Positions 32,438-40,664 of a DNA stretch of 64,000 nt are shown here, one piece after another. The position numbers were made by a program, and so were the translations under genes. Origin of the DNA: Goodfellowiella coeruleoviolacea (GTDB lineage: Bacteria; Actinomycetota; Actinomycetes; Mycobacteriales; Pseudonocardiaceae); NCBI RefSeq assembly GCF_024171785.1, contig NZ_JAMTCK010000018.1, forward strand, positions 151,579-215,578. The letters run 5' to 3'. How positions within the stretch are numbered: position 1 is the first letter of the stretch; every line of letters starts with the position of its first letter. The notes under the pieces are model-generated. The model did no database searches. It saw nothing but the letters and a program-made list of their open reading frames with translations, and was not told the DNA's origin.

Positions 32438-34077
32438 GACATGGCCACCGACGCGGTTTCCAGCAGCTCCGGCACGGTGCCGGCGAAGTCGGGGCCCATC
32501 CGCGTCAGCAGCAGCCATGCCTCCGGGTTGCCGGTCAGGTGCTTGCGCACCAGCTCGTCCAGCTCCGCCCGGGCACCCGGGTGGTCCAGTGCGGCCTGCA
32601 GCACGTACCTGGCCGGGTGGCCCAGGCGCACCAGTTCGGCCGCGCCCTCAGCGGCGAGTGCCCGCAGCCGCTCGCGGATGGTGAACGGAAACGAGTAGTG
32701 CAGTGCGCCCTCCAGCGCGGCGCGCAACCGCTCGTCCTCGGCCTGCGCGCGGATCTGGTCCGGGCAGCCGTCGAGTCCGGCCAACTCGATCAGGTCGGCT
32801 CCGGTGAACGGGGTGCGGCGGTGCGCCGTGAGCAGCACGTCCCAGTCGAGGTCGAACCCCTCGGCCAGGGTCCGCTCGATGTCCCGGCTGCTGACCCGGT
32901 AGCGCCGCACGAACCGCCGCGCCGACTCGGCCTCGTCCACCACCGCGCGGAACTTCGCCAGCGCGGCATCGGCGTCCGGCTCGGCCAGCAGCCCGGTGAC
33001 CAGCTCGCGCACCTTGTCCTGGAACCAGTCGGGCACCCACTGGTCCAGCCGCTCGACCAGCGCGTCGCGACCGTTGCGCTCCCACACCCCGAGCACCAGC
33101 CGCAGCTGGAGGTTGCGGGGGTTGAGCCGCACCGAGCGGAAGAAAAGCTCCACCAGCTCCGGGTCGCCGCAGCCGACCACCGGCAGCAGCCACCGCCAGT
33201 TCACTGGCGTCAACAGCGCGGCGCGCAGTTCGTCGTCGAGGGGCAGCCGCCCGGTGGCCGCCCCGCCGAAGGGCACGCCGACCAGCAGCTTGTTGCGCTG
33301 GTCGCGGGAGAGGCCGCGCTGGTAGAGCAGGCCGGCGTTGACCGAGGGATCGTCCAGTTCGGCCAGGGCGGCGATGGCGGGTGCGGGCAGCTCCCAGTTG
33401 CGGGCCAACAGCACCCGGTCCCGGCGCTGTCCGGTCAACGCCCAGTCCAGCCACTCGGGCCGGTAGTGCCCCTCGGCCAACAGGTCGTGCGCGCTCTGAT
33501 CGTCCACATGCGACAGTAGTGCGCGCTGCACCTCGGCCGGCGCGGCGTCGAGCAGGGTCAGCAACGCGGCCCGGGAGCCCTTCAGCCCCGTCCGCGCGGT
33601 GACCGCCGGCAACCCGGCCGCCTCGGGCCACTCCGGACCGCCGCCCTCGCCCTTGCCGGCGCGCCGCACGGCCTCGTCGACGAGTTCGGCCACGCTGCCC
33701 CGGAACCGGGGCATCCGCTGGCGCAGCACCCGCCACACCGCCATGTCCGCGCCGACCTTCTCGGCCAGCAGCTCGCCCAGCCGGGCGCGGAACACCTGCC
33801 ACTCCGCCCGTTCCCGCCCACTGGCCGCCCGGCGCTGGTGCGCCAGTTCCAGCACCGCCCTGGCCGTGCCGACCCGGTGCAGCAGGTCGTCCGCGACGAC
33901 CGTCCGCCCCAGCCCCCAGCACAGTGTGGACAGTCCTTTCCGGTCACCGACGAGCAGCCGCCGGCCGTCCCGCCGGATGTCGACCCGGATCGGGTCGAGC
34001 AGGCTGGGCGCACGCTCCAGCAACGCCTCGACATCGGCCCGCTCGGCGAACTCCAGCAGCATCCGCAGCCATGGCAT
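32434..34077 (-). CDS. Repeat-module protein, first gene of the AAA/VWA operon
   Basis: This 547-residue helical protein is a paralogue of the 858-residue protein at the other end of the operon. Residues 70-140 match the end of that protein's first module (AVLELAHQRRA, then VWRVL-Q-MPRFRGSVAEL). Residues 168-547 match its whole second module: ALLTLLD, LDDPSVNAGLLYQ, WRWLLPVVGCGDPEL (294-308), EGFDLDWD--L-AH (407-419) and AWLLLTRMGPDFAGTVPELLE (520-540). No catalytic motif is visible. I chose the ATG at 34077, just after a GAGAGGATGGCGGGGGC segment and at the point where homology and helix-rich sequence begin. It is divergent from the MerR gene, sharing a 136-bp control region. Confidence 0.8.
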   Translation of the reverse strand: MPWLRMLLEFAERADVEALLERAPSLLDPIRVDIRRDGRRLLVGDRKGLSTLCWGLGRTVVADDLLHRVGTARAVLELAHQRRAASGRERAEWQVFRARLGELLAEKVGADMAVWRVLRQRMPRFRGSVAELVDEAVRRAGKGEGGGPEWPEAAGLPAVTARTGLKGSRAALLTLLDAAPAEVQRALLSHVDDQSAHDLLAEGHYRPEWLDWALTGQRRDRVLLARNWELPAPAIAALAELDDPSVNAGLLYQRGLSRDQRNKLLVGVPFGGAATGRLPLDDELRAALLTPVNWRWLLPVVGCGDPELVELFFRSVRLNPRNLQLRLVLGVWERNGRDALVERLDQWVPDWFQDKVRELVTGLLAEPDADAALAKFRAVVDEAESARRFVRRYRVSSRDIERTLAEGFDLDWDVLLTAHRRTPFTGADLIELAGLDGCPDQIRAQAEDERLRAALEGALHYSFPFTIRERLRALAAEGAAELVRLGHPARYVLQAALDHPGARAELDELVRKHLTGNPEAWLLLTRMGPDFAGTVPELLETASVAMS

Positions 34078-34149
34078 GCCCCCGCCATCCTCTCCTCGTC
34101 GCTCGCCGGGATCGGCTTTCCTGATCGCGTCGCAGGATGTCACGGGGCA

Positions 34150-34178
34150 CCGACAATCGAGCGGCCCTGGGTTAGCCT
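34150..34178 (+). promoter_or_regulatory. Candidate promoter of the MerR-LRR operon
   Basis: CCGACA, a 17-bp spacer and TAGCCT lie 36 bp upstream of the MerR start, in the region shared with the divergent AAA/VWA operon. Confidence 0.4.
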
Positions 34179-34213
34179 CGGCGCGACGTCGGTGGCCGAG
34201 GTGGAGGTCGAGG

Positions 34214-34603
34214 ATGCGGAGCGGGGAGTTGGCGCGGGCCGCGGGTACCACGGTTCGCGCACTGCGCTACTACGAGCAACAGGGCCTGCTGCACGCGCGC
34301 CGGTCGGCCAACGGCTACCGGGACTACGACGAGCGGGCCGTGACGCTGGTGCGCAACATCCGCCGGCTGCTCGCGGTCGGTTTCACCGCGCAGAGCGTCC
34401 GGGCGTTCACGCCCTGCCTGACCGAGGACGTCACCGCTGAGGGGCTCTGCCCCGACGCGTCCCGTGCCATCGCCGGCCGGCTCGCCGCGCTGGACCAGCA
34501 GATCGCCGACCTCACCGACACCCGGGAGCGGCTGGCCGCCGAGTGGCGTCAGCTGGCCGGCGGCTCCACCCAGGACAAGGCGGCCGAGGCGGCTGGCCGG
34601 TGA
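34214..34603 (+). CDS. MerR-family transcriptional regulator
   Basis: This 129-residue protein has a canonical MerR DNA-binding domain (residues 2-68: GELARAAGTTVRALRYYEQQGLL, then RSANGYRDYDERAV and IRRLLAVGFTAQSVRAF) and a dimerising coiled coil at 85-115. Two cysteines (C78 in TPCLTED and C90 in GLCPDA) could sense a ligand, but there is no metal-binding Cys-Cys motif. The ATG has GGAGG six bases upstream. The stop overlaps the GTG of the LRR gene (GTGA), so both are made together. It is divergent from the four-gene AAA/VWA operon and may regulate it. Confidence 0.9.
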   Translation: MRSGELARAAGTTVRALRYYEQQGLLHARRSANGYRDYDERAVTLVRNIRRLLAVGFTAQSVRAFTPCLTEDVTAEGLCPDASRAIAGRLAALDQQIADLTDTRERLAAEWRQLAGGSTQDKAAEAAGR

Positions 34604-35832
34604 GCGGACCGCACCAGGCGAGTCCAGCTTCACCGAACCCGCTGCCACCGAACCCGCTGCCACCGAACTCCGTGGTGGTCGAGGGCGGGCGGCCGGTGGC
34701 GCTGGTGGCCCGCTCCGCCGGCCTGACCGCGCTGCCCGCCTGGCCGGCGAGCGCGGGCGAGCCGCGCCAGCTGCGCCGCGTCGACCTGGCCTGGAACGAG
34801 TTGACCAGCCTGCCGCCGTGGCTGGCCGGGCTGCCCGAACTGGCCGAGCTGTGGCTGGACGGCAACCGGCTGCGCGCGCTGCCGGAGTGGATCGGCACCC
34901 TGCGGGCGCTGCGCGCCCTGCACGTCGACGGCAACGCGCTGACCCGGCTGCCCGACGGGCTCGGCGAGCTGACCGGGCTGCGCACCCTGTTCTGCTACGG
35001 CAACCAGCTCACCGCGGTGCCGGACTGGGTGGGTCGGCTGCGCGCGCTGGAACACCTGGCCCTGGGCGGCAACCAGCTGACGTCGGTGCCGGCGGCCCTG
35101 TGGGAGCTGACCGGGCTGCGCTCGCTGAACCTGGCCGAGAACGGCCTGCGGGAGCTGCCCGAGGCCGTGGGCCGGCTCACCGGGTTGCGCATGCTGGACG
35201 TGGGCCACAACGCGCTCACCGAGGTGCCCTCGGCCCTGGGTGAGCTGACCGGCCTCACCGACTACCTGTACCTGAGCGACAACCGGCTCACCTCGGTGCC
35301 GGCCGTGCTGGGCCGGTTGACCCGGCTGGCCTACCTCAACGTCACCGACAACCGCCTGACCGAGCTGCCCGAGAGCCTGGGCGGGATGGCCGCGCTGCGG
35401 GAACTCCGCGTCTACGACAACCGGCTGACCCGGCTGCCGGACAGCCTGGCGCGCCTGGGTGAGCTGCGGGAGCTGCACGCGATGAACAACGCCCTCACCG
35501 GCCTGCCCCCGGCCGTGGGCGAGCTGCGCCAGCTCACCGAGCTGCACCTGCGCGGCAACCGGATCACCCGGCTGCCGGACAGCGTCGGCGGCCTGTCCCG
35601 GTTGGCCGTGCTGGACCTGCGGGACAACGCCCTGGAGTGCCTGCCCGACTCGATCGGGGGACTGACCGAGCTGCGGCACCTGGACCTGCGGGCCAACCGG
35701 CTGCGCGCGCTGCCGGACGCCCTGGCCGAGCTGCCCCGGCTGGCCAAACTCGATCTGCGGTGGAACAAGTTCGACGGTTTGCCGGCGGCGGTCACCCGAC
35801 TGCGAAGCCGCGGTTGCGTGGTGTTGCTCTAG
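34600..35832 (+). CDS. Leucine-rich repeat protein
   Basis: This 410-residue protein consists almost wholly of about 15-16 leucine-rich repeats of 23 residues (consensus L-xLxLxxNxLTxLPxxLGxL), from about residue 30 to the end. There is no signal peptide, membrane segment or kinase/ROCO domain, so it appears to be a cytoplasmic binding protein. A Pro-rich N-terminus (PNPLPPNPLPPN) precedes the repeats. The GTG start overlaps the MerR stop (GTGA). Repeats are close in DNA sequence, which favours copy-number change. The partner is unknown; coexpression with a MerR gene divergent from the AAA/VWA operon suggests a link to that system. Confidence 0.88.
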   Translation: MSGPHQASPASPNPLPPNPLPPNSVVVEGGRPVALVARSAGLTALPAWPASAGEPRQLRRVDLAWNELTSLPPWLAGLPELAELWLDGNRLRALPEWIGTLRALRALHVDGNALTRLPDGLGELTGLRTLFCYGNQLTAVPDWVGRLRALEHLALGGNQLTSVPAALWELTGLRSLNLAENGLRELPEAVGRLTGLRMLDVGHNALTEVPSALGELTGLTDYLYLSDNRLTSVPAVLGRLTRLAYLNVTDNRLTELPESLGGMAALRELRVYDNRLTRLPDSLARLGELRELHAMNNALTGLPPAVGELRQLTELHLRGNRITRLPDSVGGLSRLAVLDLRDNALECLPDSIGGLTELRHLDLRANRLRALPDALAELPRLAKLDLRWNKFDGLPAAVTRLRSRGCVVLL

Positions 35833-36043
35833 TGCCGGGAGTCGCGGGATCGGGCAACTCGCCTAACCGCGGCCACTTCACCCGTAACCGACTGGATCGA
35901 TCGTGACCGCCCGGGTCGGTGATTCAACTCAACAACCGCCGCAAAACAGCGAAGAATTGATCTTGGTTTCCGCCCGCTGGGCAGCGCATTGCTTTCCCGG
36001 GGCCGCCCGCCCCGCGGTCAAGATCATTTTCTGGGCTGGCATC
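35833..36043. other. Intergenic region after the LRR gene
   Basis: This stretch is lower in GC than its surroundings around 35920-35975. It holds no gene I can support. GATCTTG near 35958 and CAAGATC near 36019 are complementary, but the arms are far apart and no terminator is clear. Confidence 0.4.
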
Positions 36044-36139
36044 CGATCACCGCCGCGACCGATCACCACGGGCTCCGATCACCGCGGCGTCCGATCACCA
36101 CAGCGTCCCATCACCGCGGCGTCCCATCACGCCGGGCAG
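36044..36139. repeat. Six tandem 16-bp repeats
   Basis: Contiguous units of 16 bp start at 36044, 36060, 36076, 36092, 36108 and 36124 with consensus CGATCACCGCGGCGTC; the first and last are degenerate. The array ends eight bases before the stop codon of the crotonase gene. There are no spacers, so it is not CRISPR. It may be a slippage minisatellite or a protein-binding array. Confidence 0.8.
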
Positions 36140-36146
36140 GCCGGCG

Positions 36147-36968
36147 TCAGCGCGACGCGGTCGGCGCGGTCGGCGCGATCAGCTCGGCGAGGCGCCGCAA
36201 CTGGGCCGCGCGCTCGGCGGCCAGCTGCTCGGCGGCACTGGTCGCCTGTGCGGCACCGGCCAGCAGGCCCAGGGTCTCCCGCACCGCTCCGGCCGGCGGC
36301 CGCAGCAGTCGCTCGACCAGCGCGTCCACCGCGGCGTCGAGTTCCGCCACCGCGACCACCTGGTTGGCCAGGCCGATGCGCAGTGCCTCGTCCGCCGGAA
36401 CCCGGCGCGAGGTCAGGCAGATCTCCACGGCACGCGCGTAGCCCACGCAGTGCACCAGCGGCTGGGTGCCGCCCAGGTCGGGCACCAGGCCCAGGCTGGG
36501 CTCAGCCATGCACAGCTGGGCGTCCTCGGCCAGCACCCGCAGGTCACAGGCCAGCGCGAGCTGGAAGCCCGCGCCGACGGCGTGCCCCTGCACGGCCGCC
36601 ACCGTCACCCGGCCCGGGTCGCGCAGCCAGGCGAACGCCTGCTGGTACTCGGCGATCCGGGCGTCGGCGCGCTCGGCCGGCTCACCGGCCAGGGCGAGCA
36701 GGCTCGGTTCGCCGTCCACGCCGTCCGCGCTGAACAACCGGCGGTCCAGGCCGGCCGAGAACGACCGACCGGTTCCCCGGACGACCACCACGCGGACGTC
36801 CGGGGGCAACCCGTGTCCGATCGCGCTCAACGCGCGCCAGGTGCTGGGCGTCTGCGCGTTGAGCACGTCCGGACGGTGCAGCGTGATCGTGGCCCGGGCG
36901 CCGTCCACGGCGAGCCGGACCCCACCACGTTCCAACAGGCCAGCGTCAACGATCTCTGAAGCTGGCAC
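36147..36968 (-). CDS. Enoyl-CoA hydratase/isomerase family protein (crotonase)
   Basis: This 273-residue crotonase-fold protein acts on an unknown acyl-CoA. The CoA-binding and oxyanion segments are GRSFSAGLDRRLF near residue 70 and VQGHAVGAGFQLALACDLRV near 128, and the catalytic-glutamate region reads AEPSLGLVPDLGGTQPL. The residue after AEP-LGL is a valine/proline stretch, so the exact reaction cannot be stated. I use the GTG at 36968, which has GGAGG five bases upstream; the frame continues to 37010. The C-terminus ends in a short TAPTAP repeat that borders the tandem-repeat array. Confidence 0.88.
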   Translation of the reverse strand: MPASEIVDAGLLERGGVRLAVDGARATITLHRPDVLNAQTPSTWRALSAIGHGLPPDVRVVVVRGTGRSFSAGLDRRLFSADGVDGEPSLLALAGEPAERADARIAEYQQAFAWLRDPGRVTVAAVQGHAVGAGFQLALACDLRVLAEDAQLCMAEPSLGLVPDLGGTQPLVHCVGYARAVEICLTSRRVPADEALRIGLANQVVAVAELDAAVDALVERLLRPPAGAVRETLGLLAGAAQATSAAEQLAAERAAQLRRLAELIAPTAPTASR

Positions 36969-37027
36969 CGCGACCTCCGGATGTGCTGCCGCCCCGGCGG
37001 GGCGAGCCACTGTTACCGGAGAGTAGC

Positions 37028-37237
37028 TTACTTCTTCTTCGTACGTGTGGCACCGCCACGCCCGCGCAACTGCACGCCCGACTCCGACAGCACGCGGTGG
37101 ACGAAGCCATAGGAGCGACCCGTCGCTTCGGCGAGTGCTCGAATGCTGGCGCCCTTCTCATACTTCTTCTTAAGATCAGCGGCCAGCTTGTCCCGTGTGG
37201 CGCCGGTGATTCGAGCGCCCTTCTTCAGGTCAGCCAC
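37028..37237 (-). CDS. Small helix-turn-helix protein
   Basis: This 69-residue basic protein (ADLKKGARITGATRDKL, then KKYEKGASIRALAEATGRSYGFVHRVL and a C-terminal RGRGGATRTKKK) is a conserved actinobacterial HTH protein. The HTH covers residues 27-50 and resembles resolvase or sigma region 4 type helices; the Lys/Arg-rich tail probably adds nonspecific DNA contact. The GTG start gives the length seen in this family; a longer open frame upstream lacks its character. Its targets are unknown. Confidence 0.85.
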   Translation of the reverse strand: MADLKKGARITGATRDKLAADLKKKYEKGASIRALAEATGRSYGFVHRVLSESGVQLRGRGGATRTKKK

Positions 37238-37397
37238 CTTGTCCCGCCTTCCGTCCAAGCAGGTCGAGCCGTGTGCGGCCCCTGTCGTCGCAATGATCGA
37301 ACACGAAAGCCGGGAACGCCAGGTGATCAAGCAAAATGATCGGCACGTTGTCGTATTGTCACCCTCGGTTCCGGGGTTCCAATAGCAGAAATTCTCG

Positions 37398-37412
37398 TTC
37401 GGCGGAGCCGAA
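37398..37412 (-). terminator. Short hairpin after the ABC-F gene
   Basis: TTCGGC and GCCGAA pair around a 3-nt loop directly after the ABC-F stop, followed on the minus strand by CGAGAATTTC. The stem is short and the U-tract poor, so this is tentative. Confidence 0.4.
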
Positions 37413-39041
37413 TCAGGCCAACTGAACCAGTTCCAGGTAGTCCGCTGACCAGTGGTCCTCGGTACCGTCCGGGAGCAGGATCACCCGCTCGGGTTCCAGC
37501 GCCTCGACCGCGCCCGGGTCGTGCGTGACCAACACCACGGCGCCCTGGTAGCGGCGCAGCGCGTCCAGCACCTGCTCCCGGCTGGCCGGGTCGAGGTTGT
37601 TGGTGGGCTCGTCCAGCAGCAGCACGTTGGCCGCGCTGGAGACCAGACCGGCCAGGGCGAGCCGGGTCTTCTCGCCGCCGGACAGCGTGCCGGCCGGCTG
37701 GTCCAGCTGCTCGCCGGTGAACAGGAACGTGCCGAGCAGCGACCGCAGCTGCTGCTCGGGGGTGTCCGGCGCGGCGTGCCGGATGTTGTCCCAGACGCTG
37801 GCCTGGTGGTCGAGTGTCTCGTGCTCCTGGGCGTAGTAGCCGATCCGGAGCCCGTGGCCGGCCTGGACCTGGCCCGAGTCGGCCTTCTCCATGCCGCCGA
37901 GCAGGCGCAGCAGCGTGGTCTTGCCGGCACCGTTGAGCCCGAGCACCACCACCCGCGAGCCCCGGTCGATGGCCAGGTCCACGCCGCTGAAGATCTCCAG
38001 CGAGCCGTAGCTCTTGGACAGCCCCTCGGCGGTCAGCGGGGTGCGCCCGCACGGGGCCGGGTCGGGGAAGCGGATCTTGGCCACCTTGTCCGCCTGCCGC
38101 GTCTCGTCCAGGCCGGACAGCAGCTTCTCCGCGCGCCGGGCCATGTTCTGCGCGGCCACCGCCTTGGTGGCCTTGGCCCGCATCTTGTCGGCCTGGGCCA
38201 TCAGCGCGGACGCCTTCTTCTCGGCGTTGGCCCGCTCCCGGCGGCGGCGCTTCTCGTCGGCGGCCCGCGCGTCCAGGTAGCGCTGCCAGCCCATGTTGTA
38301 GATGTCGACCTCGCCCCGGGTGGCGTCCAGGAACCACACCTTGTTCACCACGTCCGCGAGCAGCTCCACGTCGTGGCTGATCACCACGAGCCCGCCGTCG
38401 TGGGTCTTGAGGAACCCGCGCAGCCAGCCGATCGAGTCGGCGTCCAGGTGGTTGGTGGGCTCGTCCAGCAGCAGCGTGGTGCTGGACTTGCCACCGGCGC
38501 CGGCCTCGGAGGCGGCGAACAGGATCCGGGCCAGCTCCACCCGCCGGCGCTGGCCACCGGACAGGGTGCGCAGCGGCTGGGCGAGCACCCGGTCGGCCAG
38601 GCCCAGGTTGGCGCAGATCCGGGCGGCCTCGCTCTCGGCCGCGTAGCCGCCCAGCGCGGCGAAGCGCTCCTCCAGCCGGCCGTACTTGCGCACCGCGTTG
38701 TCCCGCTGGCGGTCGTCGACCAGCTCGGCCATGGCCGACTGGGCCTTCTCCATCTCCCGCAGCAGCTCGTCCAACCCCCGGGCGGAGAGCACGCGGTCCT
38801 TGGCGGCCACCGACAGGTCGCCCTCGCGCGGGTCCTGGGGCAGGTAGCCCAGTTCGCTGGCGCGCCGGACCTCGCCGGAGTACGGGTGGCCCTCGCCGGC
38901 CAGCACCCGCAGGGTGGTGGTCTTGCCGGCGCCGTTGCGGCCCACCAGGCCGATCCGGTCACCGGGCTGCACGCGCAGGGTGGCTTCGGACAACAGGATG
39001 CGGGAGCCGGCACGCAGCTCCAGGTCAGTCGCAGTGATCAC
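37413..39041 (-). CDS. ABC-F family ATPase (ribosome-associated)
   Basis: This 542-residue protein has two nucleotide-binding domains and no membrane segment. Walker A motifs are GRNGAGKTT (about residue 35) and GLNGAGKTT (about 370); signatures are LSGGQRRR and LSGGEKTR; Walker B reads LLLDEPTNHLD and LLLDEPTNNLD. Between the domains is a charged helical linker (about 235-310, RRRRERANAEKKASALMAQADKM) that reaches into the ribosome in this family. Members throttle translation or protect ribosomes from antibiotics. This subgroup is a housekeeping actinobacterial one. The GTG start has GGAG seven bases upstream. Confidence 0.92.
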   Translation of the reverse strand: MITATDLELRAGSRILLSEATLRVQPGDRIGLVGRNGAGKTTTLRVLAGEGHPYSGEVRRASELGYLPQDPREGDLSVAAKDRVLSARGLDELLREMEKAQSAMAELVDDRQRDNAVRKYGRLEERFAALGGYAAESEAARICANLGLADRVLAQPLRTLSGGQRRRVELARILFAASEAGAGGKSSTTLLLDEPTNHLDADSIGWLRGFLKTHDGGLVVISHDVELLADVVNKVWFLDATRGEVDIYNMGWQRYLDARAADEKRRRRERANAEKKASALMAQADKMRAKATKAVAAQNMARRAEKLLSGLDETRQADKVAKIRFPDPAPCGRTPLTAEGLSKSYGSLEIFSGVDLAIDRGSRVVVLGLNGAGKTTLLRLLGGMEKADSGQVQAGHGLRIGYYAQEHETLDHQASVWDNIRHAAPDTPEQQLRSLLGTFLFTGEQLDQPAGTLSGGEKTRLALAGLVSSAANVLLLDEPTNNLDPASREQVLDALRRYQGAVVLVTHDPGAVEALEPERVILLPDGTEDHWSADYLELVQLA

Positions 39042-39234
39042 CAGGAAACTCCAGGGAAGACGTGGTCCGTGCAGGGGTCGTCCGCCCGTTGACCGGTGCC
39101 AACGAGCCCGAGCGCGACCTAGTCCGAGATGATGACCACCGGGCCAGTCTACGTGATCGTGTCCAGCGCTTTTCCCGTCCGCCGCCGAGGACCCGTTTCC
39201 TACCCGCCAGTAACCGCTGCTCGGTGACGCGCCT

Positions 39235-39240
39235 TACAGT
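39235..39240 (+). promoter_or_regulatory. -10 box of a leaderless gene (SDR)
   Basis: TACAGT lies 6 bp before the ATG at 39247. Confidence 0.5.
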
Positions 39241-39246
39241 GCGGTC

Positions 39247-40068
39247 ATGACCTCACCGAACCCCGAAGCGGGACAGTCCCCGCCCAGCGGGCCCGCCGGA
39301 ACCGACCTCACCGGCCGCGCCGCCCTGGTCACCGGAGCCAGCCGTGGCATCGGCCACGCCATCGCCGCGGAACTGCTGGCCCGGGGCGCGCGGGTGGCCA
39401 TCACCTCCCGCAAGCCCGAGGCCGTCACCCAGGCCGCCGAGCAGCTGGTGGCCGCCGCCGGTGTGGGCGCGGACCGCGTGCTCGCGGTGCCCGCCAACAG
39501 CGGCAGCGACGAGGACCGGGCCGTGGCCGTGCAGCGCGTCGTGGACACCTTCGGCCGACTGGACATCCTGGTCAACAACACCGGCATCAACCCGGTGTTC
39601 GGCTTCCTGCCCGACGCCGACCTGGCCGCGGTGCGCAAGATCTTCGACGTCAACGTGGTGGGCGCGCTGGGCTTCGTCCAGCTGGCCTGGAAGGCGTGGA
39701 TGGCCGAGCACGGCGGCTCGGTGGTCAACATCGCCTCGGTCGCCGGCCTGCGCTCGACCGGGGCGATCGCCGCCTACGGCGCCAGCAAGGCCGCCCTGAT
39801 CCGGCTCACCGAGGAGCTGGCCTGGCAGCTCGGCCCCGCGGTGCGGGTCAACGCGGTGGCCCCGGCCGTGGTCAAGACCAGGTTCGCCGAGGCCCTCTAC
39901 ACCGGGCGGGAGGACGAGTCCGCCCAGGTGTACCCGATGAAGCGGCTCGGCCGCCCGGAGGACGTCGCCGCGCTGGTGGCGTTCCTGGTGTCGGACGCGG
40001 CCGGGTGGATCACCGGCGAGACCGTCCGGGTGGACGGCGGCCTGCTGGCCACCGGCGGACTGGGCTGA
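39247..40068 (+). CDS. Short-chain dehydrogenase/reductase, FabG-like
   Basis: This 273-residue classical SDR has TGASRGIGHA (residues 29-38), NNTG near 112, catalytic serine in NIASVAG, YGASK near 178, NAVAP and the C-terminal GETVRVDGGLLATGG. It probably uses NADP(H) given the basic residue in TSRKPE after the second strand. The substrate is unknown. The ATG is probably leaderless. It is divergent from the ABC-F gene and converges with the anti-sigma-like gene over a hairpin. Confidence 0.9.
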   Translation: MTSPNPEAGQSPPSGPAGTDLTGRAALVTGASRGIGHAIAAELLARGARVAITSRKPEAVTQAAEQLVAAAGVGADRVLAVPANSGSDEDRAVAVQRVVDTFGRLDILVNNTGINPVFGFLPDADLAAVRKIFDVNVVGALGFVQLAWKAWMAEHGGSVVNIASVAGLRSTGAIAAYGASKAALIRLTEELAWQLGPAVRVNAVAPAVVKTRFAEALYTGREDESAQVYPMKRLGRPEDVAALVAFLVSDAAGWITGETVRVDGGLLATGGLG

Positions 40069-40073
40069 CCAGC

Positions 40074-40126
40074 GCCGGCGGGGGTGGGACGGGCCGATCC
40101 GCCTACCGGCGTCCCACCGCCCCGGC
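40074..40126. terminator. Bidirectional hairpin between SDR and anti-sigma-like genes
   Basis: GCCGGCGGGGGTGGGACG (40074-40091) pairs with CGTCCCACCGCCCCGGC (40110-40126) with one small bulge. It sits between convergent genes and has no U-tract on either strand. Confidence 0.6.
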
Positions 40127-40140
40127 TGCCGGTGCCGGGG

Positions 40141-40659
40141 TCAGCGCCCGGCCGAACCGGACGCCGGGCTGCTCATGGGCTCGCTGTCGGTGTTCGTGCT
40201 CCCCTGCCGATGGGGTGGCGCGGAGCTGGACCCCTGCGTCTGCCCCCCGGTGCTCGCCCACGATCCCGCCTCCACCGGGGGCACCGATGCCGACCCCGGC
40301 TCGCTGGCCGGTCTGCTGCCGCCCGTGGTCGAACTGGCCGAGCTGGTCGAACTGGCCGAGCTGGTCGCACTGGTCGAGCTGGGCCCCGGCCCGGTCGTCG
40401 ACTGGCTGGTCGACGGCGGATCGGCGGGAACCAGCGGCCCCGGGTCGGGGTCGGCGGCGCGCTGGGCCGACAGCGCGACGGTCATCGCGGTCGCCAGCAC
40501 CACCGTGGCCAGGCCACTGCCGGCGACGGCAAGCCGCCGACGGCGCCGCCGCACTTTCTGTCCCCTGTGGACGATCGTGGCGGCGTCGAACGCCAGAGGT
40601 GGCGTTGGCTGGGCGCTGAGGTGGGCGAAGGTCGCCCGCAGGTCGTCCTCTTCACGCAT
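40141..40659 (-). CDS. Putative membrane-bound partner of the SigE-like sigma factor
   Basis: This 172-residue protein has a cytoplasmic N-terminus (MREEDDLRATFAHLSAQPTPPL), a basic stretch RRRRRR, one transmembrane helix (about residues 47-66) and a Ser/Thr/Pro/Gly-rich extracytoplasmic tail of low complexity (SSASSTSSASS). It follows the sigma gene directly, with the ATG eight bases after GGGAGG that itself overlaps the sigma stop. The layout is that of an anti-sigma factor for SigE-type sigma factors, but no zinc-binding HxxxCxxC motif is present, so the role is inferred from position. Confidence 0.7.
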   Translation of the reverse strand: MREEDDLRATFAHLSAQPTPPLAFDAATIVHRGQKVRRRRRRLAVAGSGLATVVLATAMTVALSAQRAADPDPGPLVPADPPSTSQSTTGPGPSSTSATSSASSTSSASSTTGGSRPASEPGSASVPPVEAGSWASTGGQTQGSSSAPPHRQGSTNTDSEPMSSPASGSAGR

Positions 40660-40664
40660 GTCGG

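Noticed and set aside
36044..36139. CRISPR-like array.
   Set aside because: The 16-bp units are contiguous with no unique spacers, and no cas genes are present.
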